DNA from: UBA2588 sp002339805
Lineage (GTDB): Bacteria > Chloroflexota > Dehalococcoidia > Lucifugimonadales > UBA3495
Assembly: GCA_045562555.1 (NCBI GenBank)
Contig: JBJKVO010000015.1
Coordinates: forward strand, 617,390-681,389
DNA: 64,000 bases
Reading direction: 5' to 3'
Within the stretch, counting starts at the first letter, position 1. Each line of letters starts with the position of its first letter. The position numbers were made by a program, and so were the translations under genes. The notes beneath the pieces are model-generated. The model had not been told where the DNA came from and did no database searches. It was given only the letters and a program-made list of their open reading frames with translations. Positions 1 to 8,385 of the stretch are shown here, piece after piece.

Positions 1-1101
1 TATGTTATTCATAGTTCCTTGACTTGATGCTGGAATTAATTCGGGTAATGCTTTAGCAAATGCTGCTAATAATATGTCAGTTATTCGTTGGGAAGTTTCG
101 ACATTTCCCCCCGCTACCCCTCTTTGTGGAAGAGGGTTGGTCACCGTACCTTCAGGTAGAGTGATAGTTATCGGTCTTAAACAACCTTGGTTTGCTGGTG
201 CGGCTTCTCCTACTATGCATCTGATCACGTATAAGCATGCTGAAGTAGTAACGGCTTTCGGTGCATTTATACATCCAGGCCTTTCTTTGTCAGTGCCAGT
301 GAAATCTATATGAATTTGGTCATCTTGTATTGTTACCGTAACCTGTATTTTGACAGGGTCTTCTGTTAGCCCATCATCGTCCATGAAATCTTCAGCTCGG
401 TATGTACCATCCGGTATATTGTCGATGGTCTTACGTGTGATTATTTCTGAATATTCAAGTATTGCTTCCATATGTTCAGCAATACTATTTATGCCATACT
501 TTGTGGTGATGTCTTCTAATCTTCTTGCTCCTATCTTTATTGAAGCTATTTGTGCTGACAAATCACCTCTTCGTTCATCAGGTGTTCTAGAATTCCTGCA
601 AATAAGATCTACTATTTCGTTGTTGATAGAACCCTTATGCCCCAATTTTATAGGTGGAATTATCAAGCCTTCTTGATAGAGCTCAGTAGAGAGAGGTAAT
701 GACCCTGGTGTCATTCCTCCTACATCAGCATGGTGGCCCCTATTTGCAATATACCCTATTAATGAGTTTTCCTGAAATACAGGAGCTAACATAGTGATAT
801 CTGGTAAATGGGTGCCTCCCATGTAAGGATCATTAAGAATGATTATGTCGTCGGATTCGAGTGCAGTACCGAATTTTTGTAATGCGGCCTCTACGGAAGC
901 AGGCATGGCTCCTAAGTGGACAGGCTGGTGAGCTGCTTGGGCAACCATTTGGCCTGTTTGATCGAAAACGGCGCAGGAAAAATCTTTGCGTTCTTTGATG
1001 TTTGGAGAATACGAGGTTCGCTGTAAAGTAACTCCCATTTCATCCGCGATGGAGATTAATAGGTTCTTTATTACCTCTAAACTTATTGGATCTACTGCCA
1101 T
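1..1101 (-). CDS. hyuB: Hydantoinase B / oxoprolinase beta-type subunit (HyuB), partial
   Basis: Only the N-terminal 367 codons are present; the gene runs off the left edge (full family members are about 520-580 aa). With HyuA it forms an ATP-dependent cytosolic enzyme that opens hydantoin- or 5-oxoproline-like rings. The translation begins MAVDPISLEVIKNLL and carries family blocks such as RTSYSPNIKERKDFSCAVFD, NDPYMGGTHLPD and ANRGHHADVGG. The ATG at 1101 follows an AAGG-type ribosome binding site. It lies 92 bp downstream of hyuA on the same strand, so the two are probably co-transcribed. Substrate cannot be told from sequence: hydantoin, N-methylhydantoin, oxoproline or acetophenone carboxylation are all possible in this family. 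Confidence 0.9.
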   Translation of the reverse strand, partial: MAVDPISLEVIKNLLISIADEMGVTLQRTSYSPNIKERKDFSCAVFDQTGQMVAQAAHQPVHLGAMPASVEAALQKFGTALESDDIIILNDPYMGGTHLPDITMLAPVFQENSLIGYIANRGHHADVGGMTPGSLPLSTELYQEGLIIPPIKLGHKGSINNEIVDLICRNSRTPDERRGDLSAQIASIKIGARRLEDITTKYGINSIAEHMEAILEYSEIITRKTIDNIPDGTYRAEDFMDDDGLTEDPVKIQVTVTIQDDQIHIDFTGTDKERPGCINAPKAVTTSACLYVIRCIVGEAAPANQGCLRPITITLPEGTVTNPLPQRGVAGGNVETSQRITDILLAAFAKALPELIPASSQGTMNNI

Positions 1102-1193
1102 GCTATAGCCTTCATATGGTTTTCAGATTCATTCTGAAGCAGAGGTTATGAAAGGTCAACTATTAGGGTGGTTAAAGAGAACACAAAGTGATG

Positions 1194-3212
1194 CTATATT
1201 GACTTAAGAATTAAGTTGTTCAGTTGGTCTTTCTGTGCGACCCAACCAGGGAATACAGGTATGCTAGTGTCGAATTGGGTTATCAAAGCAGGCCCCTTTA
1301 TTTTTTGGTTCACTTGGATATTCTGACGGTTATACACAGGGGTCATTAGGCTGGTAGTTTGAAAATATATAGGCCTCTTATCTATAGGCTTACTATCAAT
1401 GGAAGCCTTTGGTGAATTAGCCTCAGGTATTTGTGTTGTACTTGGCAGTATTGCTTTTAATCTTACATTCACTACTTCAATGTTTTGTGATGTATCACAG
1501 TAACCAAAACGTTGCTGGTGAGCTGTTTCGAAATCAGTTGTTATTAAGCTTTGTAACTCTTCGCTGTCTTTAATGTTGGATGCAGGGAATGGGATTAGCA
1601 GTTCGTAAGACTGGCCTACATATCTTATATCTATATAACGGTTGAATATAAGATTGGCGGTATTGAGACTTTCAGATTTAAAGTCTGAACGTGCATTACT
1701 TTCCATGCCGTTATATTCTGTTTCTAGTTGCTCCAGCATTTGATGTCCTGGAGTAATCATTACAGTTCTAGAGTAATCTTTAGATATATCTGCTATAGCG
1801 ACGCCTAATGCAGATAGTACTCCTGGATAAGGAGGAATGAACACTGTAGATATACCTATCTCGTTAGACAGTTCACATGCATGTAGAGCTCCTGCTCCTC
1901 CAAAAGGTAAAAGAGCGAAGTCCCTCGGATCATGCCCTCGTTCTAATGAGATCGAACGAATGGCTCGCTCCATGTTGGCATTGACCACTTTTATTATTCC
2001 TAATGCTGCATCGGTTTCAGATGAATTTATTTCTGTGGCTAATCTGGTGATGGAATCTCGGGCCTTTTCGACGTCTAGTTGAATTGTTCCCCCTAGGAAA
2101 AAGTCTGGTTGGATTCTTCCCAAGATAAGGTTTGCATCAGTCACAGTTATATCATTGCCAAGTCCATAGCAAGCTGGGCCAGGATCGGATCCAGCGGATG
2201 AAGGCCCCACGGATAATGAACCTCCCGCATTTATCGCTGCTATTGAACCACCTCCAGCGCCGACTGTATGTATTTCTATCATGGGAATACTTATGGGATA
2301 TCCTGATATGTTGGCTTGAGTGGTTTCTTGAATACGGTTGGGGCATATAGATACGTCAGTTGATGTGCCTCCCATGTCTATAGATATAATTTGGTCAATA
2401 CCAGCTTGTTTGGCAGTCCTGTAAGCTCCAACTACTCCTCCTGCGGGACCACTGAGTATGGTTCGGACCGGCTCTTTAGAGGCTAATTGGGAGGTTATGC
2501 TTCCTCCAGAGGATTGCATCACTCTGATTGGATGTTCGACTTTACTAGTGAGGTTGTCCATGTATTGTGAAACTTTCGGACCCACATATGAATTTATGAC
2601 TACTGTGCTAGTTCTTTCATATTCACGAAATTCAGGCACGATCTCACTTGATATTGAGGCGTAAATCAAAGGGATCTGCGATTTTAATTTTTCTAGTATC
2701 AATTGTTCATGAGCAGGATTTAGAAAAGAAAACAATAGACTTACTGCCACAGATTCCGCTGCACTATCTTTGATTTGGGATATTATTTGCTCCAACAAGT
2801 CGTTATCTAGATCTTCAATAATGATTCCATTGCTATCAGTTCTTTCGGTAAGCCCGTATCTCATGTTCTGATTTGCTAATGGTTCGGGCTTTTGTACATT
2901 AAAGTCATATAAATCTGGTCTGCTTTGTCTCCCAATTTCTAGCACGTCTTCGAATCCCTTGGTAGTTATGAGAGCTGTCAGCGCACCAGTTTTCTCTAGT
3001 AGTGCATTAGTCGCAATAGTCGTCCCATGCACAAATTCTCCTGAAGTGATATTCAATTCCTTCAATCCATTAATCACCGCCTGAGATGGATCTAACGGAG
3101 TCGAAGGGACTTTAGTAACTGTGATACCTTCATTTTGTAGCAGGATTATATCGGTGAAGGTTCCACCGATGTCTATACCTACTAAGCATGTATTTTGATA
3201 AGTGTTTGACAT
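1194..3212 (-). CDS. hyuA: Hydantoinase A / oxoprolinase alpha-type subunit (HyuA)
   Basis: This 672-aa protein is the ATP-using subunit paired with HyuB. The N-terminal hydantoinase A domain opens with GIDIGGTFTDIILL, an actin/ASKHA-type phosphate-binding loop. The central domain has SGPAGGVVGA and a second phosphate loop, DMGGTSTDVS, near residues 275-290, then the glycine-rich GAGGGSIA. A C-terminal beta-rich domain follows. Length is normal for the family (about 650-700 aa). It starts 9 bp after the alaX-like gene and precedes hyuB, giving the order alaX-hyuA-hyuB. Family membership is certain; the ring substrate is not. Confidence 0.93.
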   Translation of the reverse strand: MSNTYQNTCLVGIDIGGTFTDIILLQNEGITVTKVPSTPLDPSQAVINGLKELNITSGEFVHGTTIATNALLEKTGALTALITTKGFEDVLEIGRQSRPDLYDFNVQKPEPLANQNMRYGLTERTDSNGIIIEDLDNDLLEQIISQIKDSAAESVAVSLLFSFLNPAHEQLILEKLKSQIPLIYASISSEIVPEFREYERTSTVVINSYVGPKVSQYMDNLTSKVEHPIRVMQSSGGSITSQLASKEPVRTILSGPAGGVVGAYRTAKQAGIDQIISIDMGGTSTDVSICPNRIQETTQANISGYPISIPMIEIHTVGAGGGSIAAINAGGSLSVGPSSAGSDPGPACYGLGNDITVTDANLILGRIQPDFFLGGTIQLDVEKARDSITRLATEINSSETDAALGIIKVVNANMERAIRSISLERGHDPRDFALLPFGGAGALHACELSNEIGISTVFIPPYPGVLSALGVAIADISKDYSRTVMITPGHQMLEQLETEYNGMESNARSDFKSESLNTANLIFNRYIDIRYVGQSYELLIPFPASNIKDSEELQSLITTDFETAHQQRFGYCDTSQNIEVVNVRLKAILPSTTQIPEANSPKASIDSKPIDKRPIYFQTTSLMTPVYNRQNIQVNQKIKGPALITQFDTSIPVFPGWVAQKDQLNNLILKSI

Positions 3213-3221
3213 TGGTTTATC

Positions 3222-3941
3222 TTAAGCTTGGTCCAAAGCGATTCGTAATCTTTTATTGATTCTTCCTTTGCTTTCATGCCCGGTGACCTTTATGAATCCT
3301 ACTTCAGATGTGGTTTTGACATGGGTGCCTCCGTCCGCTTGAAGATCGAGCCCACTGATGTCGATCGTGCGTATTTCAGAGATTCCTTCAGGGAGCAAGT
3401 TGATTTTTGTTCTTATCAGATCTGGAACTTGGTTCGCTTCTTGTCGCGTAAGGAAATTTATTATAATGGGCTTATTATCATTTACTTCTAGATTAATAGC
3501 TTCTTCGATCTGTTCAGAAAATTCAGCTGTCATATTGTCAAATTCAAAATCCATTCGAGCAGTCCCTGGTTGCATATCTCCACCAGTGACTTGTGCTTTA
3601 TGGTCTCGCCATACGACTCCGCATAGTATATGCAATGCCGTGTGCGTTCTCATCAGGGTATACCTTCTGTTCCAATCTATCTCTGCTATTACTGATTGAC
3701 CTACAGTAATACCAGGATCATTTTCTATCCAATGAATAATTTCTCCTTTGACATTTTGTACTTTGATAACGTTTGCGATTTTCGATTCGAAAGAAAGGAT
3801 GCCCAGATCGTGTGGTTGTCCCCCTCCTCCGGGGTAAAATACTGTTTTATCCAGTATTATGCCGTTATCTTCCACAATTTTTACTACTGTAGCACTGGAA
3901 GATTGAAGGTAAGAGTCTTTGTGAAATAATAAGTCCGTCAT
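3222..3941 (-). CDS. alaX: AlaX-like alanyl-tRNA editing protein
   Basis: A 239-aa free-standing relative of the AlaRS editing domain, expected to hydrolyse Ser- or Gly-tRNA(Ala) in the cytosol. The N-terminal part has the glycine-rich YPGGGGQPHD. The zinc site is visible as HTALH near residue 100 and as GGTHV near residue 207. Where AlaRS editing domains have CGGTH, this protein has DGGTH, so one cysteine ligand is replaced by aspartate. The ATG is preceded by a strong GGAGGG site. It is the first gene of the minus-strand set with hyuAB, an unexpected pairing of tRNA proofreading with a catabolic enzyme. Family call firm; substrate inferred. Confidence 0.85.
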   Translation of the reverse strand: MTDLLFHKDSYLQSSSATVVKIVEDNGIILDKTVFYPGGGGQPHDLGILSFESKIANVIKVQNVKGEIIHWIENDPGITVGQSVIAEIDWNRRYTLMRTHTALHILCGVVWRDHKAQVTGGDMQPGTARMDFEFDNMTAEFSEQIEEAINLEVNDNKPIIINFLTRQEANQVPDLIRTKINLLPEGISEIRTIDISGLDLQADGGTHVKTTSEVGFIKVTGHESKGRINKRLRIALDQA

Positions 3942-4086
3942 ATTCCCTCCGTCCGGAGATTATATCAAACAAAATAAAAGCATATATTTATTCGGTTTAT
4001 ACATGAAAAGTGATGCTTGTCTTTCAAAACACAGGCTGACATAATATTCTTTAGAGTACAGTTATTCTATTCATAAGGTTGATTTG
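3942..4086. promoter_or_regulatory. Divergent intergenic region alaX / dnaN
   Basis: About 145 bp of AT-rich DNA separate the divergent alaX and dnaN genes and must hold both promoters. I looked for DnaA boxes of the TTATNCACA form and found none, so there is no evidence for an origin here. No convincing -35/-10 pair stands out. Confidence 0.4.
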
Positions 4087-5229
4087 ATGAGACTATCATG
4101 CTTGCAAGAAAATTTAAGTAAAGGCCTAGCTGTAGTAGGCAGAGCGGTTGCCACCAGATCTACGTTGCCAGTGACTCAAAATGTGCTAATTAGTACAGAT
4201 CAGTCCAGGCTAAAATTATCTGCTACTAACTTGGAGATTGCGATTACTACTTGGATAGGTGCTTCAATTGAAGATGAAGGAGCCATAACCTTGCCTGCAC
4301 GAATTCTTACAGAATTCGTAAATACGTTGGAAGGTGACAAAATCGATGTTTCTTTGCCAGAAGGTAATGGGATATTAAGTATTTCGAGTGGAAGATCGAA
4401 AGCGACTATAAATGGTATAGATGCAGAAGAATTTCCTCCAATCCCAACTGTGTTAGATGGTATTAGAGCAGTAATAAATGCAGGCGTATTAAAGAAAGCA
4501 ATTTCGAGAGTTGCATTCGCAGCTGCCACTGAAGAATCTCGTCCGGTCCTGACGGGTGTAGAGTTAAAACTTGAAGGGGACGATTTCAGTTTGGCTGCTG
4601 CTGACGGGTTTAGGCTTGCTGTACAAAAAGATAAATTGACCGAACCAATAGATGGAAACATAGAGGTTATAATACCTGCCAGAACTATGAATGAGCTTAA
4701 TAGATTGATATCTGATGACTCTCAAGAAATTGAAGTGGTCATGACGCCCACTAGGGGGCAAATATTATTCAGGAGTGGTGATATTGAAATAGTGTCACAA
4801 CTACTGCAAGGTAATTTCCCGAATTACCAGCAGTTATTGCCTGAAGAATATTCAACGAAATCTACTTTCGATACTAATGCTCTCCAGAGAGCTGTCCGTT
4901 CAGCTTCAATATTTGCAAGGGATGGTAGCAATATAGTCAGAATGCAATTAATCCCTCCTACAGAAGAAGAAGAAGATAATGGGAAAGCTTTGATTTCTGC
5001 TAGATCCGAAGAAGTGGGTGATAACGAAGATGTTGTCGATGCTGAATCACTAGAAGGGGAAGAATCTAAAATTGCTTTCAACAGTCGTTATTTAATGGAT
5101 GTATTAGCGGTACTGGATAAAGGCAATCTAGTGCTTGAGACTACCACTGCATCTAGCCCAGGGGTTTTTAAACCGCTTGAAGATGACGGCTATACTCATG
5201 TAATTATGCCGATGTTTGTTCAATGGTAA
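4087..5229 (+). CDS. dnaN: DNA polymerase III sliding clamp, beta subunit
   Basis: This ring-forming processivity clamp tethers the replicative polymerase to DNA. The 380-aa product has the three-fold clamp repeat: residues about 1-120, 130-245 and 250-380. It opens with a typical first helix (LQENLSKGLAVVGRAVATRS) and ends with HVIMPMFVQW, the C-terminal MPM-containing tail. I chose the ATG at 4087 because AAGG lies 8 bp upstream; a TTG one codon earlier is also in frame. An acidic stretch (EEEEDN ... EEVGDNEDVVDAE) near residues 298-330 enlarges domain III. No dnaA, recF or gyrB lies nearby, unlike the classical arrangement. Confidence 0.96.
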   Translation: MRLSCLQENLSKGLAVVGRAVATRSTLPVTQNVLISTDQSRLKLSATNLEIAITTWIGASIEDEGAITLPARILTEFVNTLEGDKIDVSLPEGNGILSISSGRSKATINGIDAEEFPPIPTVLDGIRAVINAGVLKKAISRVAFAAATEESRPVLTGVELKLEGDDFSLAAADGFRLAVQKDKLTEPIDGNIEVIIPARTMNELNRLISDDSQEIEVVMTPTRGQILFRSGDIEIVSQLLQGNFPNYQQLLPEEYSTKSTFDTNALQRAVRSASIFARDGSNIVRMQLIPPTEEEEDNGKALISARSEEVGDNEDVVDAESLEGEESKIAFNSRYLMDVLAVLDKGNLVLETTTASSPGVFKPLEDDGYTHVIMPMFVQW

Positions 5230-5661
5230 TCTAGGTGAAATTGCATTTGCAATGCTTTATTTCAACTAAACTACGCGCAATTCAGATAGCTTGTTTCTGA
5301 TACCTCCGTATAAATTTCCTATATTGTCCAGTTTGCTTACTATTAGATGTACAGGTCCCTCCTGTAATTGGTAAATTTCAAATGATATTTCCAAGCAACC
5401 TCATCAATCACTACTTATAAACGGTTTACTGTATCTCGACTGATGCGGAGATCTTGGGCATACTGCACGAGTAATATGCGTCTAAAGAACCATGAGCATC
5501 TTAACTCGTAATATGTATTATGCTGTTCGTAAGTTTACATAATATTTGAGTGAGTTTTCGTAATATTTCTTTAAATATGTTGCTATTTTCGTTTACTAAG
5601 TATCAATTGAACGAGATAATAGTTTTGATATTTTAAAATTACACTTCTAAGGGAGGTAACT
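5230..5661. other. Long intergenic region with a possible decayed HTH-coding stretch
   Basis: This 432-bp AT-rich gap follows dnaN. No complete gene, tRNA or DnaA box cluster is visible. On the minus strand, about 5415-5541 is open between two stops and reads FRRILLVQYAQDLRISRDTV near its end, which resembles a helix-turn-helix of a transposase or regulator. It has no start codon with a ribosome binding site and is cut by TAA after NRL, so it is at best a remnant. The last part carries the ribosome binding site GGGAGG for the next gene. Confidence 0.3.
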
Positions 5662-6306
5662 ATGGATTCATATACACCTAATAAGGTTGGAGGTTTATGC
5701 CTCATTATCGGGCCCGCACTTGCAACGCTAATATACATATTAAGCGAAATGCTGTTTTCAACTGGAGCGGGACTCTCTCCTGCGGACTTCGGTGGCCGCG
5801 CAAATGCCGCTGCAAATGCTTTGGCATATGAAAGACTCATATTGTTGGTGATACCAGTAGCATTAGTGTGTGCATACCATGGACTAAGAGTAGTACACGG
5901 AATGTGCAAAGCTGATGGAGTAGGAGATGGGTTTACAGGATTGGGATCAACGCTGTTCTTATTCAATATCATTAGTATTGTTTTAGCAATAGGAGCCCTC
6001 CAGGCTTTTGCTTGGGTTGGAGGCAATTCCGATATCTCTGCTATGCTCGGTGGAGTACAAACTATGGGAGGATTGGTAGGCGCTATTGGCATAATGTTCT
6101 TTGCTTTGGGGCTTTCGACTCGAGGAGAATTCAATAAAATCTTTTCGTTAATAATTGCAATATTGTTTGCTATCAGTGCTGTAGCCGGCGTGGTTGCTAT
6201 GAATGATACTAGTTCATGGGAAATAATCAGTGCTTACTGGGGATTAACATATATAGCAATATCTGCGTATTCGATTCATATCGGCTTAGTCATTATAAAG
6301 AAGTAA
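5662..6306 (+). CDS. Hypothetical six-helix membrane protein
   Basis: I do not recognise this family. The 214-aa protein has about six hydrophobic segments (near residues 10-32, 58-76, 92-116, 128-150, 158-178 and 186-211) joined by short loops, so it is an integral inner-membrane protein without a signal peptide. There are no obvious catalytic motifs. A soluble patch, GLSPADFGGRANAAANA, follows the first helix. The ATG is preceded by a very strong AGGGAGG site. It is a single gene between dnaN and a convergent DUF4395 gene. Function unknown. Confidence 0.75.
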   Translation: MDSYTPNKVGGLCLIIGPALATLIYILSEMLFSTGAGLSPADFGGRANAAANALAYERLILLVIPVALVCAYHGLRVVHGMCKADGVGDGFTGLGSTLFLFNIISIVLAIGALQAFAWVGGNSDISAMLGGVQTMGGLVGAIGIMFFALGLSTRGEFNKIFSLIIAILFAISAVAGVVAMNDTSSWEIISAYWGLTYIAISAYSIHIGLVIIKK

Positions 6307-6326
6307 TCGGAACGGGCTGGTACTTT

Positions 6327-6827
6327 TTAATAATTGTAATTTGCACATAAGGCGCAGGTAGACTCTGGGATCAGTCCTAGGTTAATTAATGTTTTAAATA
6401 TCTTGCAACCGAAACAGTAACCTAGTGCTGATTCCAGAAATGCAAATACAGATAATATCACGAGGAATGTTGCTGATATTATAGAAAAACCCAATGCGAG
6501 GCTAATCAAAATGATAGCGGAAGTTATTAAACCTATCATTTGAGCAAACCTTTTAGGAGGGCCGGGCACAAATTTTTCATTAAATGATGTATTCGGTACT
6601 ATTACTTTTGTGACGATTAGTGCTAATGGACTGAACTTTGGTCCGAAACCTACTCGTGCTGCAAATCCGCATAACAACATCGTGATGGGTATATACGCTA
6701 GGTATGTTTCAATTAGCACAAGCAAAAGTGCAGTTACCGACATACTGAGCACGCCAAGGGCCACAAATCGAGCAGCGACGTCATTAATTAATTCAGGGAA
6801 AGGGAAATACTTTCCTAATTGATTCAT
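6327..6827 (-). CDS. DUF4395 family membrane protein
   Basis: A 166-aa membrane protein of the DUF4395 family. Family signatures seen are the N-terminal helix pair, FGPKFSPLA near residues 60-70, VPGPPKRFAQ near residue 87-96, and the C-terminal GYCFGCKIF, a CxxC that could bind metal or form a disulfide. About four hydrophobic segments are present. DUF4395 proteins are often found next to thioredoxin-like or sulfurtransferase genes, but no such partner sits here; it converges with the preceding membrane protein. Family assignment is good, molecular role unknown. Confidence 0.85.
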   Translation of the reverse strand: MNQLGKYFPFPELINDVAARFVALGVLSMSVTALLLVLIETYLAYIPITMLLCGFAARVGFGPKFSPLALIVTKVIVPNTSFNEKFVPGPPKRFAQMIGLITSAIILISLALGFSIISATFLVILSVFAFLESALGYCFGCKIFKTLINLGLIPESTCALCANYNY

Positions 6828-6965
6828 GTTGTTTTGCTCCGAAAGATTAACAAATTATTGAATGCATACTACTACAAACATAATAATTTGAAAATTGAAA
6901 GTCTGGGATAGACATCGGTATATCTCTTAGGTAGAATTCGCGAACTATTGGAGCGGGAAGTACGT

Positions 6966-7631
6966 ATGAATGATGACAATCTACGAAAAACTAGGAAAAC
7001 AAGGGTAATCAGAAATCCTTCACGGGGAATTTATGACAGAGAAACGGCTTATGAGATCATAGATAGCACACCTATGTGCCATGTTTCTTACACTATAGAT
7101 TCACAACCTTACATAACACCTACATTTCAGTGGCGAAAAGAGAATTGGATTTATTGGCACGGTTCATCCGCTAGCAGATTTCTTAAGTCTGCAGAATCTA
7201 CTCCAGTGGCAATTAATATATTCCAATTTGATGGATTGGTGTTGGCCAGGAGTGGGCTACATCATTCGGCTAATTACAGGTCAGTAACATTGTTTGGAAT
7301 CGCTGAATTAATCTCTGATAGTAGAAAAGAAGAAGCATTAAAAGATTTTGTAGACAATTTGATACCTGGCAGATGGGAAACGCTGCGTCCAGTGAAGCCT
7401 CAAGAGATTAGAGCCACCATGATACTTGGAATGCCTATCGATGAAGGATCTGTGAAAGTTAGATCAGGAGCACCCGTAGATGACGCCGAAGATTATGATC
7501 TTCCCATCTGGGCAGGAGTTATTCCTTTTCGCACGTCTATAGGGGAAGCGGTTCCTGACTCTGTTTTACCATCTCACATTGATGTTCCAGATCACATAAA
7601 AGGGTTTAGATTGGGCAGAAAAATTGATTAA
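6966..7631 (+). CDS. Pyridoxamine 5'-phosphate oxidase-fold, NimA-like flavoprotein
   Basis: A 221-aa split-barrel flavin-binding protein. The N-terminus RNPSRGIYDRETAYEIID and the following PMCHVSYTIDSQPYITPT match the NimA/PPOX class (nitroimidazole-resistance-like) proteins, as does WIYWHGSSASRFLK. FMN or F420 binding is likely; the substrate is unknown. I chose the ATG at 6966, preceded by GGGAAG with good spacing; an in-frame TTG at 6948 would add six residues but lacks a better site. It stands alone, converging on the methyltransferase operon with only 4 bp between the ends. Confidence 0.85.
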   Translation: MNDDNLRKTRKTRVIRNPSRGIYDRETAYEIIDSTPMCHVSYTIDSQPYITPTFQWRKENWIYWHGSSASRFLKSAESTPVAINIFQFDGLVLARSGLHHSANYRSVTLFGIAELISDSRKEEALKDFVDNLIPGRWETLRPVKPQEIRATMILGMPIDEGSVKVRSGAPVDDAEDYDLPIWAGVIPFRTSIGEAVPDSVLPSHIDVPDHIKGFRLGRKID

Positions 7632-7635
7632 GTGA

Positions 7636-8385
7636 TTATTTAGTGGCGAGTATAGATATGCTGTATACGGACTTCATCCATTCATGTTCTGAATCTGGTT
7701 GATACACTCTTTCTGAAATGGTCTCAACGGATGTGAACCCCGCATCACTTATAGATTCTAGGTAATCGGCTTTTAGTAGAGCCCCTGATAGACAATGACA
7801 CCAATTGTCATCAGTGATAGCTTCATCAGGTAAATTCCCAGAAAGTACTATATCGCATATTTGGAGCCGTCCTTGATTTTTCAATATACGAAATGCTTCT
7901 TTAAACACTTTGTTCTTGTCAGGGGCAAGATTTATGACGCAGTTTGAGAGTATAACGTCGACTGATTCGGAGGCAATACCCGTCTGATCAATTTGATTTT
8001 CAATAAATTCAACGTTCTGAATTCCCAATTTCTCTTTGTTTTTGTTAGCTAAATTAATCATAGCTGGCGTCATATCTACTCCGTAGACTTTCCCGTTAGG
8101 CCCGGTTTGTTTGGATGCGAGGAAACAATCAATTCCTCCTCCACTACCGAAATCAACAACGGTTTCATTAGGTCGGATGGTACTAATAGTTAAAGGATTG
8201 CCACATCCAGCGGATACTTCAGTTACAGTGGGTATTAATGTTACGAGCTCTTCTTTGGGGTATTCTGGAGAATTATTCGCATATCCATTTGATTCCTCCC
8301 CGCAGCAGTCGTTAGAAGAAACTGCTAAATCGGTATATCGGTTAGTAACGTTAATAATGATTTGATTGTTGTCAGAAGTTTGCAT
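7636..8385 (-). CDS. arsM: ArsM-like SAM-dependent methyltransferase
   Basis: A 249-aa class I methyltransferase resembling arsenite S-adenosylmethyltransferase. SAM motif I is VVDFGSGGGIDCFLA (residues 76-90). The three cysteines used by ArsM to hold As(III) appear conserved in position: C61 in AGCGNP, C149 in SNCVINL and C198 in CHCLSGAL. An extra CC pair lies at 27-28. Its ATG overlaps the stop of the upstream flavoprotein gene (TAATG), so translation is coupled. No ars genes (arsR, arsB, arsC) lie in the window. It may methylate arsenite, but its tight pairing with the flavoprotein genes leaves room for another thiol-reactive or organic substrate. Confidence 0.82.
   Translation of the reverse strand: MQTSDNNQIIINVTNRYTDLAVSSNDCCGEESNGYANNSPEYPKEELVTLIPTVTEVSAGCGNPLTISTIRPNETVVDFGSGGGIDCFLASKQTGPNGKVYGVDMTPAMINLANKNKEKLGIQNVEFIENQIDQTGIASESVDVILSNCVINLAPDKNKVFKEAFRILKNQGRLQICDIVLSGNLPDEAITDDNWCHCLSGALLKADYLESISDAGFTSVETISERVYQPDSEHEWMKSVYSISILATK

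Noticed and set aside
2152..2664. Small ORFs within hyuA on both strands
   Set aside because: They lie inside a conserved gene and have no ribosome binding sites or family motifs.
3942..5661. Replication origin near dnaN
   Set aside because: No TTATNCACA boxes and no dnaA nearby.
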